Source: Trogon surrucura (taxonomy: Eukaryota > Chordata > Aves > Trogoniformes > Trogonidae). Taken from it: 64,000 nt of DNA. Below the pieces are notes generated by a model. That model did not search any database. It had not been told where the DNA came from and saw only the letters and a program-made list of their open reading frames with translations. Positions 24,481-35,960 of this stretch are shown piece by piece. A program made the translations under genes and the position numbers. Numbering within the stretch: position 1 is the first letter of the stretch; each line of letters starts with the position of its first letter. Where the stretch lies: positions 15,295,987-15,359,986 of the forward strand of contig CM036622.1 of NCBI GenBank assembly GCA_020746105.1, read 5' to 3'.

Positions 24481-27400
24481 AATCAAGGCGATTATACAAC
24501 AAGTCTTTGAAAACATGTGCTGTATTTAACAAAGCAGGCCTGATACATTTGTGCTCAATAAAGATACTTCCCTCATGACTCCTCCAGCTAGCTAATACCC
24601 TCTTCTGTAAGATGACCTATTACTATAAAATTCCATTCCAACCGTTGCTGACAATTTTGCTGGCATTGGCATAAACAAGTCACTGGCGCCATCATATCAT
24701 CACCCAGTTTGTTACACAGATGATGAAAGTTGTTTCACAAGAGTTTTAGTGGCTTAAAGTATATGTTTAAAAAAAGGAAAGGGGAAAAAAAAATAATAAA
24801 GGCATCTGCTTGTGTCAAGACAATTTCTTGGCAGAACTCGGCAAGAGGACAGCTTTCAGCTGATTAGCTGTACCCTCATAATTAAAGAGTCATCACAGTC
24901 ACTGGGAATTAGTTCAAATACATTCTACCCAGAGCGATTCCAATGCAGAAATAAATTATGTATAACTAAATCTTTTGAGTTGTTTTTTGTTTGTTTTGGT
25001 TTTTTAATTTTAAACTTAAGTCACTATCTGTCTACCCTAAGCCTACCAGTATTCCAAAAAGTACAAAGAATTTGGCTTTTTTTTTCTTCAGTGTTTCCAG
25101 ATAAGCACAGTTTAAGGGTTTCCTGCACGTCATACAATTTCTTAGAGAAAATTATACCTAACCTTAACTATGCTATAAATTCCAAGGTATAAATTTTCAC
25201 TCAGATTAGAACTAAAAATCTTAATTAATGCTTCTCTACCTACAACCAGCAAATACATTTCAAGCAGTTTTATCATCCCCTGCATCAGCTATTGGATAAA
25301 GCACATTAGCTACTGCCCAACTGCTGTATCTCTCCTGCCACAGAGATCCAAAGGAATCCATTTAGCTCCCACTTAATGAGCCAAGCTATCCAAGAAAACA
25401 AATGTTCGTTCTCAAACTTGTCCTTCGGTTGCTGTCAATAATAAAATATGTGCCATTACACCATTTTCTTTTCCATTTTCTCTCTATTCTTTCATTCCTC
25501 TTTACACTAGGAAAACCCACACCCACTAAAATGTGATCACTCATAAATTCTCCCATACTGTCATAAGTGTTCTTTTTTCTGAATGGCTCAAATACTACCA
25601 TGAGAAGCCTCATAAAATATATCTTGACTAGATGCTGTTAAACTGAGTGGTACAAGTCTTTCCATCCTGAATAACCGTGAGGATCTGTTCACCTAAAACC
25701 ATAACAAAAATCACCATATTTGTATTCAACTGTGACAGTAACATCAATAATTGAACATATATCTGTTGGCCTGCAAATGATATAATATACAGGGTCGAGA
25801 ATTATGTTTCATGCACAATTTTTTACATGAGGAAGGTGAAAATTTTCAGTCAAGATCACTGTCAAATTGTCAGAAGGGCAAACTTCAACATAGTCTTTGG
25901 ATGTTTTTCTAGGCATCAAACTATTACATTTTGCTTTTGAAAGAGAAACAGAAGTTTGGGAGCCTGTTGCAAAGAGAGAGAGAAAAAAAAAAAGACACGC
26001 TACCATCCAAATGGTGTCTATCAGTTTTTAAATATGTTACATATGTTATATCAAAATCTAGCTATACACAGCCTGAGTAGTGCCTCAAGGAAAAGAAACC
26101 ACAATTTTCAGTACCACAATACAGGAATCTACTACTAGGGCAGAATAAAGAGCTCATCATCCGCTAGTGAAGAACAAGAAGGCATACATGTAATTAATGT
26201 ATTTGTCATAGAAAATACCCTGCTACATAGGGATACAAATTGGAACTCTTCAAATAGTTATTACCAGAAATATTGCAATGGTATATAACCAGGCTGTAGC
26301 AGCTTTTGCATTTGGCCTTCTGAAATTTGCCTGAATTATTTTCACTCCTATAGCAAAATGTTGTGGGAGTGCTGCACTTAACAATTCTGAAGCAAACTAG
26401 AACAGTTGGTGAGATACTGCAACTCAAATTGACTGGAAGCATTAAAAAAGTTCATGGGAAGCAGCAAATGCAAGATTTCTCCACTACCTTGTACTATTAC
26501 ACAAAAGTCAAATAGAATTTCTGTATCTCCACTCATAAAACACAAGGACATCTCCACTTAGTGCTGCAGAGCAGAAAACACATTGCTCTCTCTAAGAGGG
26601 TCCACAGCAGGTTACACACTTAGTGATACCTCCCCTAATGCTTAAGGTACTTAGCCTGGCTTTGATGCAGTGCCTCCCAGATGTCCTGTTAAAAACTGAG
26701 AACTTGAGCATCAAAAACCAGCTGCCCCTGCTGTGTAAAGTAGCCCAAATGTGGTTCCCATTCAAAATTTCATGTTTTGTTTGTTTATTTTTTTTTTTGC
26801 TCTTAAACAGGTTTCAGTGTATTATATAGCCCACACTGTGTTGAGATGAAGGATGCTCAAGGAATGCCAAAAGACTGGTATCTTACCGGGGCTCTCAAGA
26901 AAAGACGTTTCCCACCTCACTAGGCTAATCCTTAGAGAAGACTTAAATAAATACACCTCAAAATTATTTCGCAGCTTTGCAAGAGTCTTAACTCTATGAA
27001 CAAATTGAAAGACCACAGCAGGCTTGTAAGAGTAAAGCCTCAGTATCCAACTGCGCTATAAAAAGCAGGCTTTTGCTGTACTCTCCCACTGTTTTTTTGG
27101 AGTTCAAACAATTACTACTACACATTTAAAAGTCTTTCAAGAGCCTTGGTTTATGTTATTTCAAGCTACTGGAAGAACATTTCAATAGGAGAATAGAAGA
27201 CAATTAGCATGCCTCCTGACAGCAATTTGAACTTTGTAGCACTTCTGCCTGCTAATCTTGAACACCACATTTTTAAAGAAAGGTGCATTTTTTCCCCTCA
27301 TTCCCTCCTCACAAATGGAGAGAGCAACACCCCTGTGGAGAAGAGATGCGGCTTCCTACTGCCTCTTTTTCCTCCTCTAATGAACAAAAGTTGTTAAACT

Positions 27401-27741
27401 TTCAGCAGTTCGAACAGCCAGCCTAGGTACCTGCTGGGGCTTACCAGACACTTCCCTACAAGTCCCATGGTACATTTTGGATGGGCCACACAACCTCACA
27501 CCCTATTTAACAAAGAAGTGCAAATGACATGAAGCGGGGAAAAAAACCCACAATCACAACGACAAAAAACACCCACAAAATTGATTAAGACATCATTAAT
27601 CCTTTGTGCAACCTGCCCTCTGAAATTCACTTTATTCAGCGAAACTCGTGCAGGTGTCGTTCCCACATCATTCTCTTGTTAATCCTTGACACCTGGATTT
27701 TGCTTTGCTACGCAGTCCTCACTACATCACTGCCTTTTTAT

Positions 27742-27759
27742 TCATTTATTTATTTATTT
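27742..27759. repeat. TTTA microsatellite, about 4 units
   Basis: Four to five consecutive TTTA units, a simple repeat. Confidence 0.8.
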
Positions 27760-28316
27760 CCTAGAAAAACAGAGCTAGTTTTCTAACCACTATGCTTGGA
27801 AGTAAAACCAGTACAACACAAGGCGATGCAGTCTTCAGAGCACTAGGACAGCCTGCAACATGGTTATAAAATGCTTCGGTCCTTCCACTATTTTACAAAT
27901 TCTATGCCTAAAGATAACAACATAAATATCAGCACTGTCAACTTTAACTGCCTATCATTTCTCCAGAAAACTCAATAATAGGCTTATTGTAACATTCCCA
28001 AACTATTTCCAAAACTTCCAATGCACCAGAAATCCTTTCTGTTTCTTCCAAAAGCTCCGAGTTTACTCCTGCTAGTATCTAGGATGCACTTAGGTATTCT
28101 CATTAGAGAAATCTTCAACTCAAAGCCTAAAAGCAAATGAAGACTATAAAATAGGATTCAATATGAAAATAGGTAACAGCATTAATGTCTCGCTTTATTC
28201 TCATTTTGCTTATTTAATTCAAAGCCTACATTTAACTCCCCAAAAACATAAAGCTGTTAAAACAGAACTTCCACTCTGCCAAACAATATACTGCACATTC
28301 AAATTTCGCCACGTAC

Positions 28317-28352
28317 CTTGGATCCAGATTTCTCATCTACATAAAATTTCAG
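28317..28352 (-). other. Small exon-like element, 36 nt
   Basis: On the minus strand TTCTCTCAGCATAG is followed by 36 nt that read LKFYVDEKSGSK in one frame and end at AAG/GTACGT (donor at 28316). The length is a multiple of three. If the earlier AG at 28358 were used, the exon would be 41 nt and that frame would contain TAG. The peptide is protein-like but too short to identify. Conservation would decide. Confidence 0.18.
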
Positions 28353-31300
28353 CTATGCTGAGAGAACTTAAGTACCAAATCATCAAAACAAACCTCTGTT
28401 ATATTTTCAATATAATTTAGCAAGAAAATTAATACCTGGATAGGACAGAGATCTAAGTGGAGTCTCTACCGAACAAAGGGTTGCAGACTTGATGTCAACT
28501 GTTGTCTGCTCTTACCGGTGTGACTGCCACGACCCCAGGTGACACGCAGAGGCAATAATTGCCCTGAACAGCCTCACCTGGGATCCCCACTTACCCCCCA
28601 CACAATCACTCCTTCTCCAGGCTGAAGACAAACCTAGCAAATGAGACTCTCAAACACAAAAGAATGTCTGAGACCAAATGTAAATTCTTCCATGGTTTCT
28701 GCAGCCATGAAATTAAACATTAAAGAAGCCCTTGTTTAGGCAAAAAAATAAGATACAGAAAATAGTAATGCCTTTTTCATCTTAATTATCTGTGCAGGAA
28801 AGAATTTCCAGGAAAAAAATATTCCTTCTGAAGCATACTACTTGCAAGTGCAAGATGTAAAATTATACACATTCAAACAATACCAACACTTTGCTTACAT
28901 ATACCTACAATACATGTGTTAAGATGCATCAGGATTCCAAAATGCAGGCCCTATTTAATACTAAAGAATCACTTTGACACGTCACGATCACCACACTGGG
29001 AAAACTCTAGATATTTTGCAAACTTGTGTATTTACTGTGTATCAAAATATTATAAAACCTTTTGACTGCAAGTGACATTTTACATTAAGAAAAATGGATA
29101 ATAAGATATATGCCCAGTATTTGAAACAGGTGTTCTAAATAGCTCTGGCTCGCTTTTCATCCCATCTCAGCTAGCAACATGCCTATGTGCTGAGACAGAG
29201 GGAAAAGGTAATGGGTAAGGGAATGCTCCTAAATGCTGTTTTATTTCCTTCCAGAAGGGCTAAGTATTAATGATGAATAAATATTTCCAGAAAAAAAAAA
29301 TCTTAGAAGCTTGGAGGCCATATGTTATCATCACAGCTACACTATGGAACAGAAATATGGCTTTATTTGTGTGTTTACAGGAGTAAAAGCAGACTTCCCA
29401 CCTCATTATAGTTTTATTAGTATTTTCTCATACTACAAAATCTGTCTGAGGATATATCTCCCAAGTCTAAGTCTTCCAACAAAAGTTACATTAGTACTTC
29501 TCTGTGATCATATGCCCTGTTTATCACCAGCATAATTATAAATATACGCACCTAACCGTTTTCTGGCTCTGAAAAATCTTCAGACTGTGTCCCAAGTGGT
29601 GCACAGCTTGAAACTACAATGTTCGTGACAGAGAAAGCTCAAGTAGCCTCATGTGATTAGCCCCCAACTGTCATCCAGTGAAGTAGTAATTTATCCCAAA
29701 GCCCAGCAGGCTGAGAGAAAAGACAGTAAGGAAGAGGAAAGGCTCAAGCGACTTCAATGGGAGAACAAACTCTGGCTGCTTGCTCAGCTAACAGCTTTTT
29801 TTCAGGTTTGAATCCAACCGTTTATCAACAAGATTCGGCAATGCTAAAGAAAAGGAAAAAATTATATTGGGCACACACAAAAAACAACAACTGTATCTGC
29901 CTAAAAATAAATCATAAAGAAATCCCAGCCCTTTTTATTACATTCTATTAACTAAAAGAAACAAAAAAAAAGGCCACCAAACAAAGAACAACCTACCCCA
30001 CACTCTAAAATAAAGATACGGTTCAGGGCAAATGGAACTGCTGTGAATTATGAAAATGCTGACTCCATCACAAGTTCTGAAATATTTAATATTTACTTAA
30101 CATCTATTTTTCATTATGTTTTCTTGAGATCACTGAAATCTGCAGCTCTTAGGTAAATTAAAGATACCTAGGTCGCCTGGGCATGATTGCAAGGGTAGCC
30201 TTATTCACAGAGCTTGGAAATTTGAATTCAAGAGTGGAGGTCGCACCTTGCGTTACCCAAGAAAATGGTTAGGTTTTACTATCTTTCTGCTTCACTATAT
30301 GCTACTTTTGTGCGGTTGTTTTCAAGTTCATGAATAAAATAAAGTTTATTAACATGTCATTAATTTTAAAAAGCATTTTAGAAGGAAAGATATTATTTTC
30401 TTCTTCCCCAAGTAACTGTCGTGCCCAAATGGCACGGGTCCTTTCATGGAGTCTGACAAGCAATGGCACTGCCAAAACTTCTGGTAGAGTAAGCTCTCAT
30501 GTGCTATCCGACACCGAGTAGCAGAGGGTGTCTGTGCCCCCACTGCCAGCGATGGACACAGGGAACTCATCCAGAAGCAAAAGCCTACAGACCCCAGCAG
30601 CACAAATAGCTCAGCAACAGCCCTGGAGAGCTGCAGCTTCCCAATGATTTCAGCTGGCATTGGCTGAAAACTCAGAGCGCAGCCTCACCGTGCTGCGGAA
30701 GGATGCCAGTAAAGCCAGGCTCAGACGAGACAGAATGAGAACAAAACACAGAGGTGAAAGGAGAACGTGCTCTGAACTCTTTGTATATAAAAATAAAATG
30801 AGGAAAAATGTTCACCATTCCAAGAGAAAATGAAGAGATGAAATAATCAGTTATGATAAATGAAATGGCATCAAGCAAACCTCTTTATCCCTTTGAAGTG
30901 TCATGGGATGTAGTGAGATCAGAGCAGTGCTATGCCAAGAGAAAACGAGCAGCATGAGATCCTCATGCAACACGCACGCAACGGGCCACGTGCAACAGAG
31001 GCACAACACTCAGGGTGCGTGTCTGAGCATGCGGGTAAACATTTGGTTCAAAATCACCTACAGCAGAAATCTGGCATATATGCAATATTCTCTGTGTGTG
31101 GACATGAAAGGAAAATCTCACCTCTCTTCTCTGGTCTATGGTATTGCCACAGGGACCTTAGCAACCTTAATTAATGATCCAACTTGCACAGTATTTGAAA
31201 AAGAACTTTTAAAACTTGCAAGTGTTTTATAAGAAAGCCTCTGATTTAATAACCCAAATAAAGCGTGGCTATTAATTCAAGGCCCCATTATACAAGTGAG

Positions 31301-34027
31301 TATAATTAATCTAAACTGTGACAATGGGTTTGAGTACTTATCTAAATGTTTCCCTTTTTTTTGCACTTTCCACAAATGCTAACAAAATGCAAACAGAAGA
31401 TAGAGTCCAATAGAATATCACAGGGCGCTGGAGTTGGGGACAGCGCAAATTGCCTCATTAATTGACCTGGAAAACATTTCAGGAGAAATGAGCAAGTATT
31501 GTATAACTTACTTCCAGGTTTCTCTCTTTAGCAGTTATCCAGAGCCCATTATAATAAAGGAATTTTTCTTTTGACTTCAGTGATCTTTATCTCTAATTAC
31601 ATTTCACTGTCTGATAACACACAGTCAAAAGACAACAGAGATCATTTGACTTTTTCCATTTGAGTGCCAGCAAGTCATCTTTGATTAATTTTCTGCAATC
31701 AATCAATCAATCAGAAAATAATTTCTCTAATCATTTACTATTGTTTTAGAGGACAGAGGGAGAAAATATTAATTGACAAATTTAATGAACAGAACTCTTG
31801 CTCACAGAGGTAATGAAAGCAATAAATTGCAGCCCAAAAAACAGTGTGGCCTTTAACCATGTGTTTCATGGGCCTTATCCTCATTTTGCTAATCGAATGC
31901 TGAGGAATACACATGTGAAATCTCAGCTGTGGATCTTTGACTGCATCCTTAGTCACTGCAAAAATTAACTGAATTTCAAAACAATTCCATGCCCGCCTCT
32001 GCAGTTACCATGAAATGCTGACATGCAGGGCATGGAATTTTGATAAACTGACACTGTCACTGAACTAACCCTTTCCCAGTGTGTTTACTGACTCACAGGT
32101 AGTTCATCTTACTTGACCTTCCCAGTGAAGGTAAATAAATAACAAATATAAATAAAAGCGCAGTTTTAAAGAATCACATGCTATGCTGTCTATGGACATT
32201 GTATCTCAAGCATGATTATTTTCTAGTTCATTTAATCTAAATGTTATGTTTAGTAATAGAGCATCTAAAGCATTTATTTTTTATTTCAATGGAAGAGTGA
32301 TTAAGCAACCATAAGATTTAAATCCCTCCCTCTCAAGAATTCCTTTAGAATAACAGTAATTCAAACTGTAACATCTGTTACGGTGACATGTAAGAGAAGT
32401 GGATAAACAAGCATTTTTGTGACAAGATTTTCCTATCTTCCAAATCAGATGTAAAACAAACATGTCAAATATGCGTGTACAAAATAATTCATCCTGTAAA
32501 TCGGAGAAAAAAAAATATGCTGAACACAGACAGCATTAACAACCTTGTATTAAATCATAGAGTTACAGGAAATAGGACTTTTGATCTTGCATTCTATCAG
32601 TCTCCAAATACAATAAAATCTCTGAAGTTTCTAAAAGGCTGTCAGCTAAAAGCATGTACATAAATTTATCAGTTAAATCTTTTCTACCTTTTACCAAGAA
32701 TACAAGAAAATCCACAATTTTCTCCCTAAATTACACAGATTTCTGTTTGGGACTAAACTTGCAGATCAATTTATGCCTTTAATCAGGTCCATGCTATGTA
32801 CGAATTGTATAGTGCATACACAGATGGGAAGTATGTTTTGAGGCCAAAGCACTTTCTTTCTATACTTGAAAATTATATGAACTTAAAAGCATTCAAAACA
32901 ATTTCATAATTATATGTAACTCAGATACAATGTATAGAAAAGCTGTAATAGTTTTATGGCACTCTTAGAACATTTAATACTTATTCGCTAAAAATAATTG
33001 CTACTAGCTCTTACTACTACTCTATGAAGGAAGGAAAGCAAGCCCAGAACTTGAATAATTTATAACTAAAATATCTCAAATCTCTGCAGCATTTCCAAAA
33101 GTACTTCATATACATCATATTTAGTTTGATTTAGTGCTTGCCTGTCTCCCTCCCCTGTGATGGTACTTATCTACCATATTTTTATGTTTTACTTTTTTAT
33201 TACAAGAAAGTACATTCCAACGGTAATCACAAAAACAGGCTTTTTTTTTTTTTTCCAGAACCATGCACAGCTTAAATACACAGCATTCGCAAACAGCTGG
33301 TAATACACAGTATAGAAAGTTCAACAACCATTAGTAAATTTAACACATATCATTTAGTATATTCCTTCTTTCCCTTTGAAAATTATTTTATCTAAATTTC
33401 AATCTCCACAAATGCCTTCTTGAGGTTCCAAGTAAAAGCATCATTTGCAGGGAAGAGTGAACAGGTCTGTCTTTGAAACTTATTATGACAGAGCTTCAGT
33501 TCATTTAATTGAGTTTAGAAACTGGAGATACCCTGGAGTACTGCATGTGTAAAAAAATCTGTCTACCACAGTAATTAAAAAATATATTCCAAGTTATGTA
33601 AAAGTTCTTTAAACTTCATTTTAGTCTTAGTATCAAAAGTTGACTTTAGGGTTTTTTTAAGAGAGAGAAAAAGGGAACTTCCACATTTAAATGTCAGACC
33701 AAGAAGAGGTTAGTTAAAACATTCCACTACAGAAATTCAAATGTAATTCAATTTTGGAAAGCATACAAAAGTCTCAAAAGATTAATAATGGAGGGTTAAA
33801 TGCACCATTTTTCACACAAAATTATATGTCAGCGACATAAAGCAAACAATATCAGTATGTGAAGTCCACTGTAATAGAATATTAAAGAGTCAAATACAAA
33901 GTGCCGCTAATTCAGACAGTAAAATTGCTCTTTCAATGGCATTTTGTTCTGTGTATCAAATATCAGCCTCCGTATCCTAAATCCTTGAGAGTAGTTGGTT
34001 CTCTGGTCACCTCTCTCCTATACTTAC
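28353..34027. other. Unique AT-rich stretch, partly regulatory-looking
   Basis: No gene supported. The piece 31400-32110 stands out as dense in developmental transcription-factor cores (separate entry). A T14 run lies at 33241-33254. Confidence 0.45.
31400..32110. promoter_or_regulatory. Candidate conserved non-coding element
   Basis: About 700 bp with little simple repeat, no long open frame, and many binding cores: CATTAATTGACC, TCTAATTACATTTC, CTTTGATTAATTTT, GCTAATCGAATGC, AATATTAATTGAC, several GATAA and CTTTGA (TCF/LEF-type) motifs. Near 31687-31720 four ATCA units are flanked by short arms ATTTTCTG and CAGAAAAT that could pair. It looks like vertebrate developmental enhancers, but I have no alignment to test conservation. 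Confidence 0.25.
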
Positions 34028-34155
34028 ATTTACTCATCTGAACAAGATCATAGAAATCAGAGGGCCTTCCCTTCATTTCAGTTTGGGTAAGCCCTTGAGT
34101 CCTCACTGCGTTCTGGAAATCGCTGTATAAACAGTGCCCAGAATCAGTCATTTTT
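34028..34155 (-). CDS. Candidate coding exon of an unidentified gene
   Basis: This is the best protein-coding candidate outside transposons. On the minus strand a textbook 3' splice site (about eight T, then CCCCACTTCTCCCTAG) precedes AAAAATGACTG at 34155. A textbook donor GTAAGTATAG begins at 34027. The 128-nt exon contains an ATG at 34151-34149 and stays open for 41 codons: it starts MTDSGHCLYSDFQNAV, and later reads MKGRPSDFYDLVQMSK. It ends one base into a codon. G+C is clearly above the flanks. The other upstream-compatible frame stops at once (TGA right at the ATG), so either translation starts here or an exon brings two codon bases in. I do not recognise the protein and find no domain. 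The next exon would lie at lower coordinates, possibly outside the window. Confidence 0.45.
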
Positions 34156-35718
34156 CTAGGGAGAAGTGGGGAAAAAAAAATAGATGAATTTTGGCAAGGG
34201 TAAAGCTTTGGTTTTCTTTCCCCATTTTATTCCTGTTTTTCTCCAATAGGCTAAGTAATAAAAGAATATAATTATCTTTTGGTCTTACCTATTCCTCTCT
34301 GCTGCAGAGGAAGTTTAATTGGGGAATTTGACCCATGTGCTGGAGTTTTGACTGCATTAAGGATGGATGAAATTAATCTCTCCATAACTCACCTGTTTTA
34401 TAACCTTCAAAAAACTTTACAACCTCCAACTACTGCTCAGGTGAGGTGAGGACAAGCCATAAGAGTGTGCTGGGAACAGCTGAAGTAGTATTTCCACAGA
34501 CAGTATCTTTTTTCTTACATCAGCAGATAAAGAGCTGTTCAAGGAAACAAAAGATTTTTGACACTCAAAGCCTTTATCAGGCTTGAAAAAAATAGAGCAA
34601 ACATCAAGCTAAGCAAAAATTCGAAACACTTGGTCTCCGAAATTAGCTTTGTTCCAGAACAATTAGACAATTGTTAGGAAAGTGGATCTAGATATCCAAT
34701 GAGCAAAAAAAAACCACCTCTGGTCAAGCAATAACTCTTGTTTCTCAAGCATGAGAAATATGTATTTAGCAGCTAGAAAACAGCTGGGAGTTAGGAGGTT
34801 TTACTCTGAAAAATGATAACCTGCCTTAACACCAGTGTCTGCCTTGCATGTAGTATCTAATGAGATTTTACTTTTATCACTGACGTTCATTTTTAAAGGT
34901 GGTGTTTCAGTTTCTCTTGAAGACCAAGGCTACGAAATCCGGAAGACTTTTTTGAGTGTTTATTTTTAAAGAAAATGTTCCTTTTCTCAGTTATTTTGTC
35001 AATTACTCATTTCTTGTATAAGTTTATCCTGGCACATATTACACTAACTCTGTTTGATATTACCCACCTCAATAGCACTCAGTGCACTCGGTAAAGGACA
35101 CCATATGCTGAAATTTACACCTACACAATTGTCAAAAAACAAGGAGTCTGTCAAGACTGTAGATGCAGAGATATCTTTCAGCTGTTAGTCCAAAGAAAGT
35201 TTTCAATTTAGGATGAGTTTGCAGATGTTAGGGAAAGGAAGCTGACTGCAGACTGATGGAAATAGAAGTGAGGGAATGCAAGGAAAGGAAGTTGGGAAAC
35301 TTCTCTGAAAAAAAAGCAGTAGGTCTTAGCAGAAGACCAAGTAGCCTATGATATTCTGTGTGTGTGCACTACAGCATATAACAATACCAGGGGAAAGAAG
35401 AAAAAAAAATCTAACAAAATCCAACAACTCATACTGGGTTGCTCCTTTCTTATAACCAGAGTACATATACTAGTCTTGTTACTTTTTTGAAGAGCGAGCC
35501 TTTGTTAGCTGAGGGCCATCCCCAGGCTGGTGAGGTAAGTGTTATGTCTCCTCAGATCACACAGAGATAAATTTGAGAACCTTAGCTTCCTAATGGCTTG
35601 AATATGTGTACTTAAATAAATCAGAAAATACAACTGATACCAAAGCTCTCAAAGCTAAATCCAAACGGTATCATCACATTCTGTGGAAATTGTGTTTGAA
35701 TGCAGCCAGAACAAGTAC
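34156..35718. other. Unique AT-rich stretch
   Basis: No gene supported. A plus-strand donor-like GAG/GTAAGTG lies at 35527 after an open 42-nt stretch, without other support. Confidence 0.5.
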
Positions 35719-35960
35719 CCATGGTCATAGGGACATAGCCTGAACCCAGAGATTGGTTAAGGGTTAGGGTTAAGGTTAGAGTTCAGAGGGACTTAAAGCC
35801 TACAGCTCCAGGGACACTGGGGCTGGAAGGCATGTCAAGGGGTGAGTTGCACAGCACTGACATTTTTCCATCCACACGTTTCTCATTTGGGACATCCAGG
35901 GCCATAGGGACATCAGCCTCAACCCATAGATTCATTAAGCTTAGGGTTAGAGTTAGGGCC
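35719..35960. repeat. Duplicated block with telomere-like TTAGGG motifs
   Basis: A block of about 65 bp occurs twice, 177 bp apart (35719-35782 and 35896-35960). Both copies read CATAGGGACAT, then GCCT-AACCCA-AGATT, and end in degenerate telomere-type text: AAGGGTTAGGGTTAAGG in the first and TTAGGGTTAGAGTTAGGG in the second. The DNA between the copies (with CAGGGACACTGGGGCTGG) is not duplicated. It looks like two remaining units of a minisatellite or satellite-like repeat with period near 177 bp, or an interstitial telomeric remnant. Confidence 0.7.

Larger units (their letters stand above)
19901..28316. other. Unique AT-rich stretch
   Basis: No gene supported. It contains a GC-richer patch near 20200-20420, a strong pyrimidine tract at 21401-21434 ending in CCCCCCAG (looks like a plus-strand acceptor with no evident exon), a cluster of ATTA cores at 24240-24480, and a TTTA tetranucleotide run at 27742-27759. 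Confidence 0.45.

Noticed and set aside
28500..28650. Possible further CR1 fragment around CTCCTTCTCCAGGCTGAAGA
   Set aside because: Only a short resemblance to the CR1 'CTCCAGGCTGAA' block; the flanking blocks and tail are absent.
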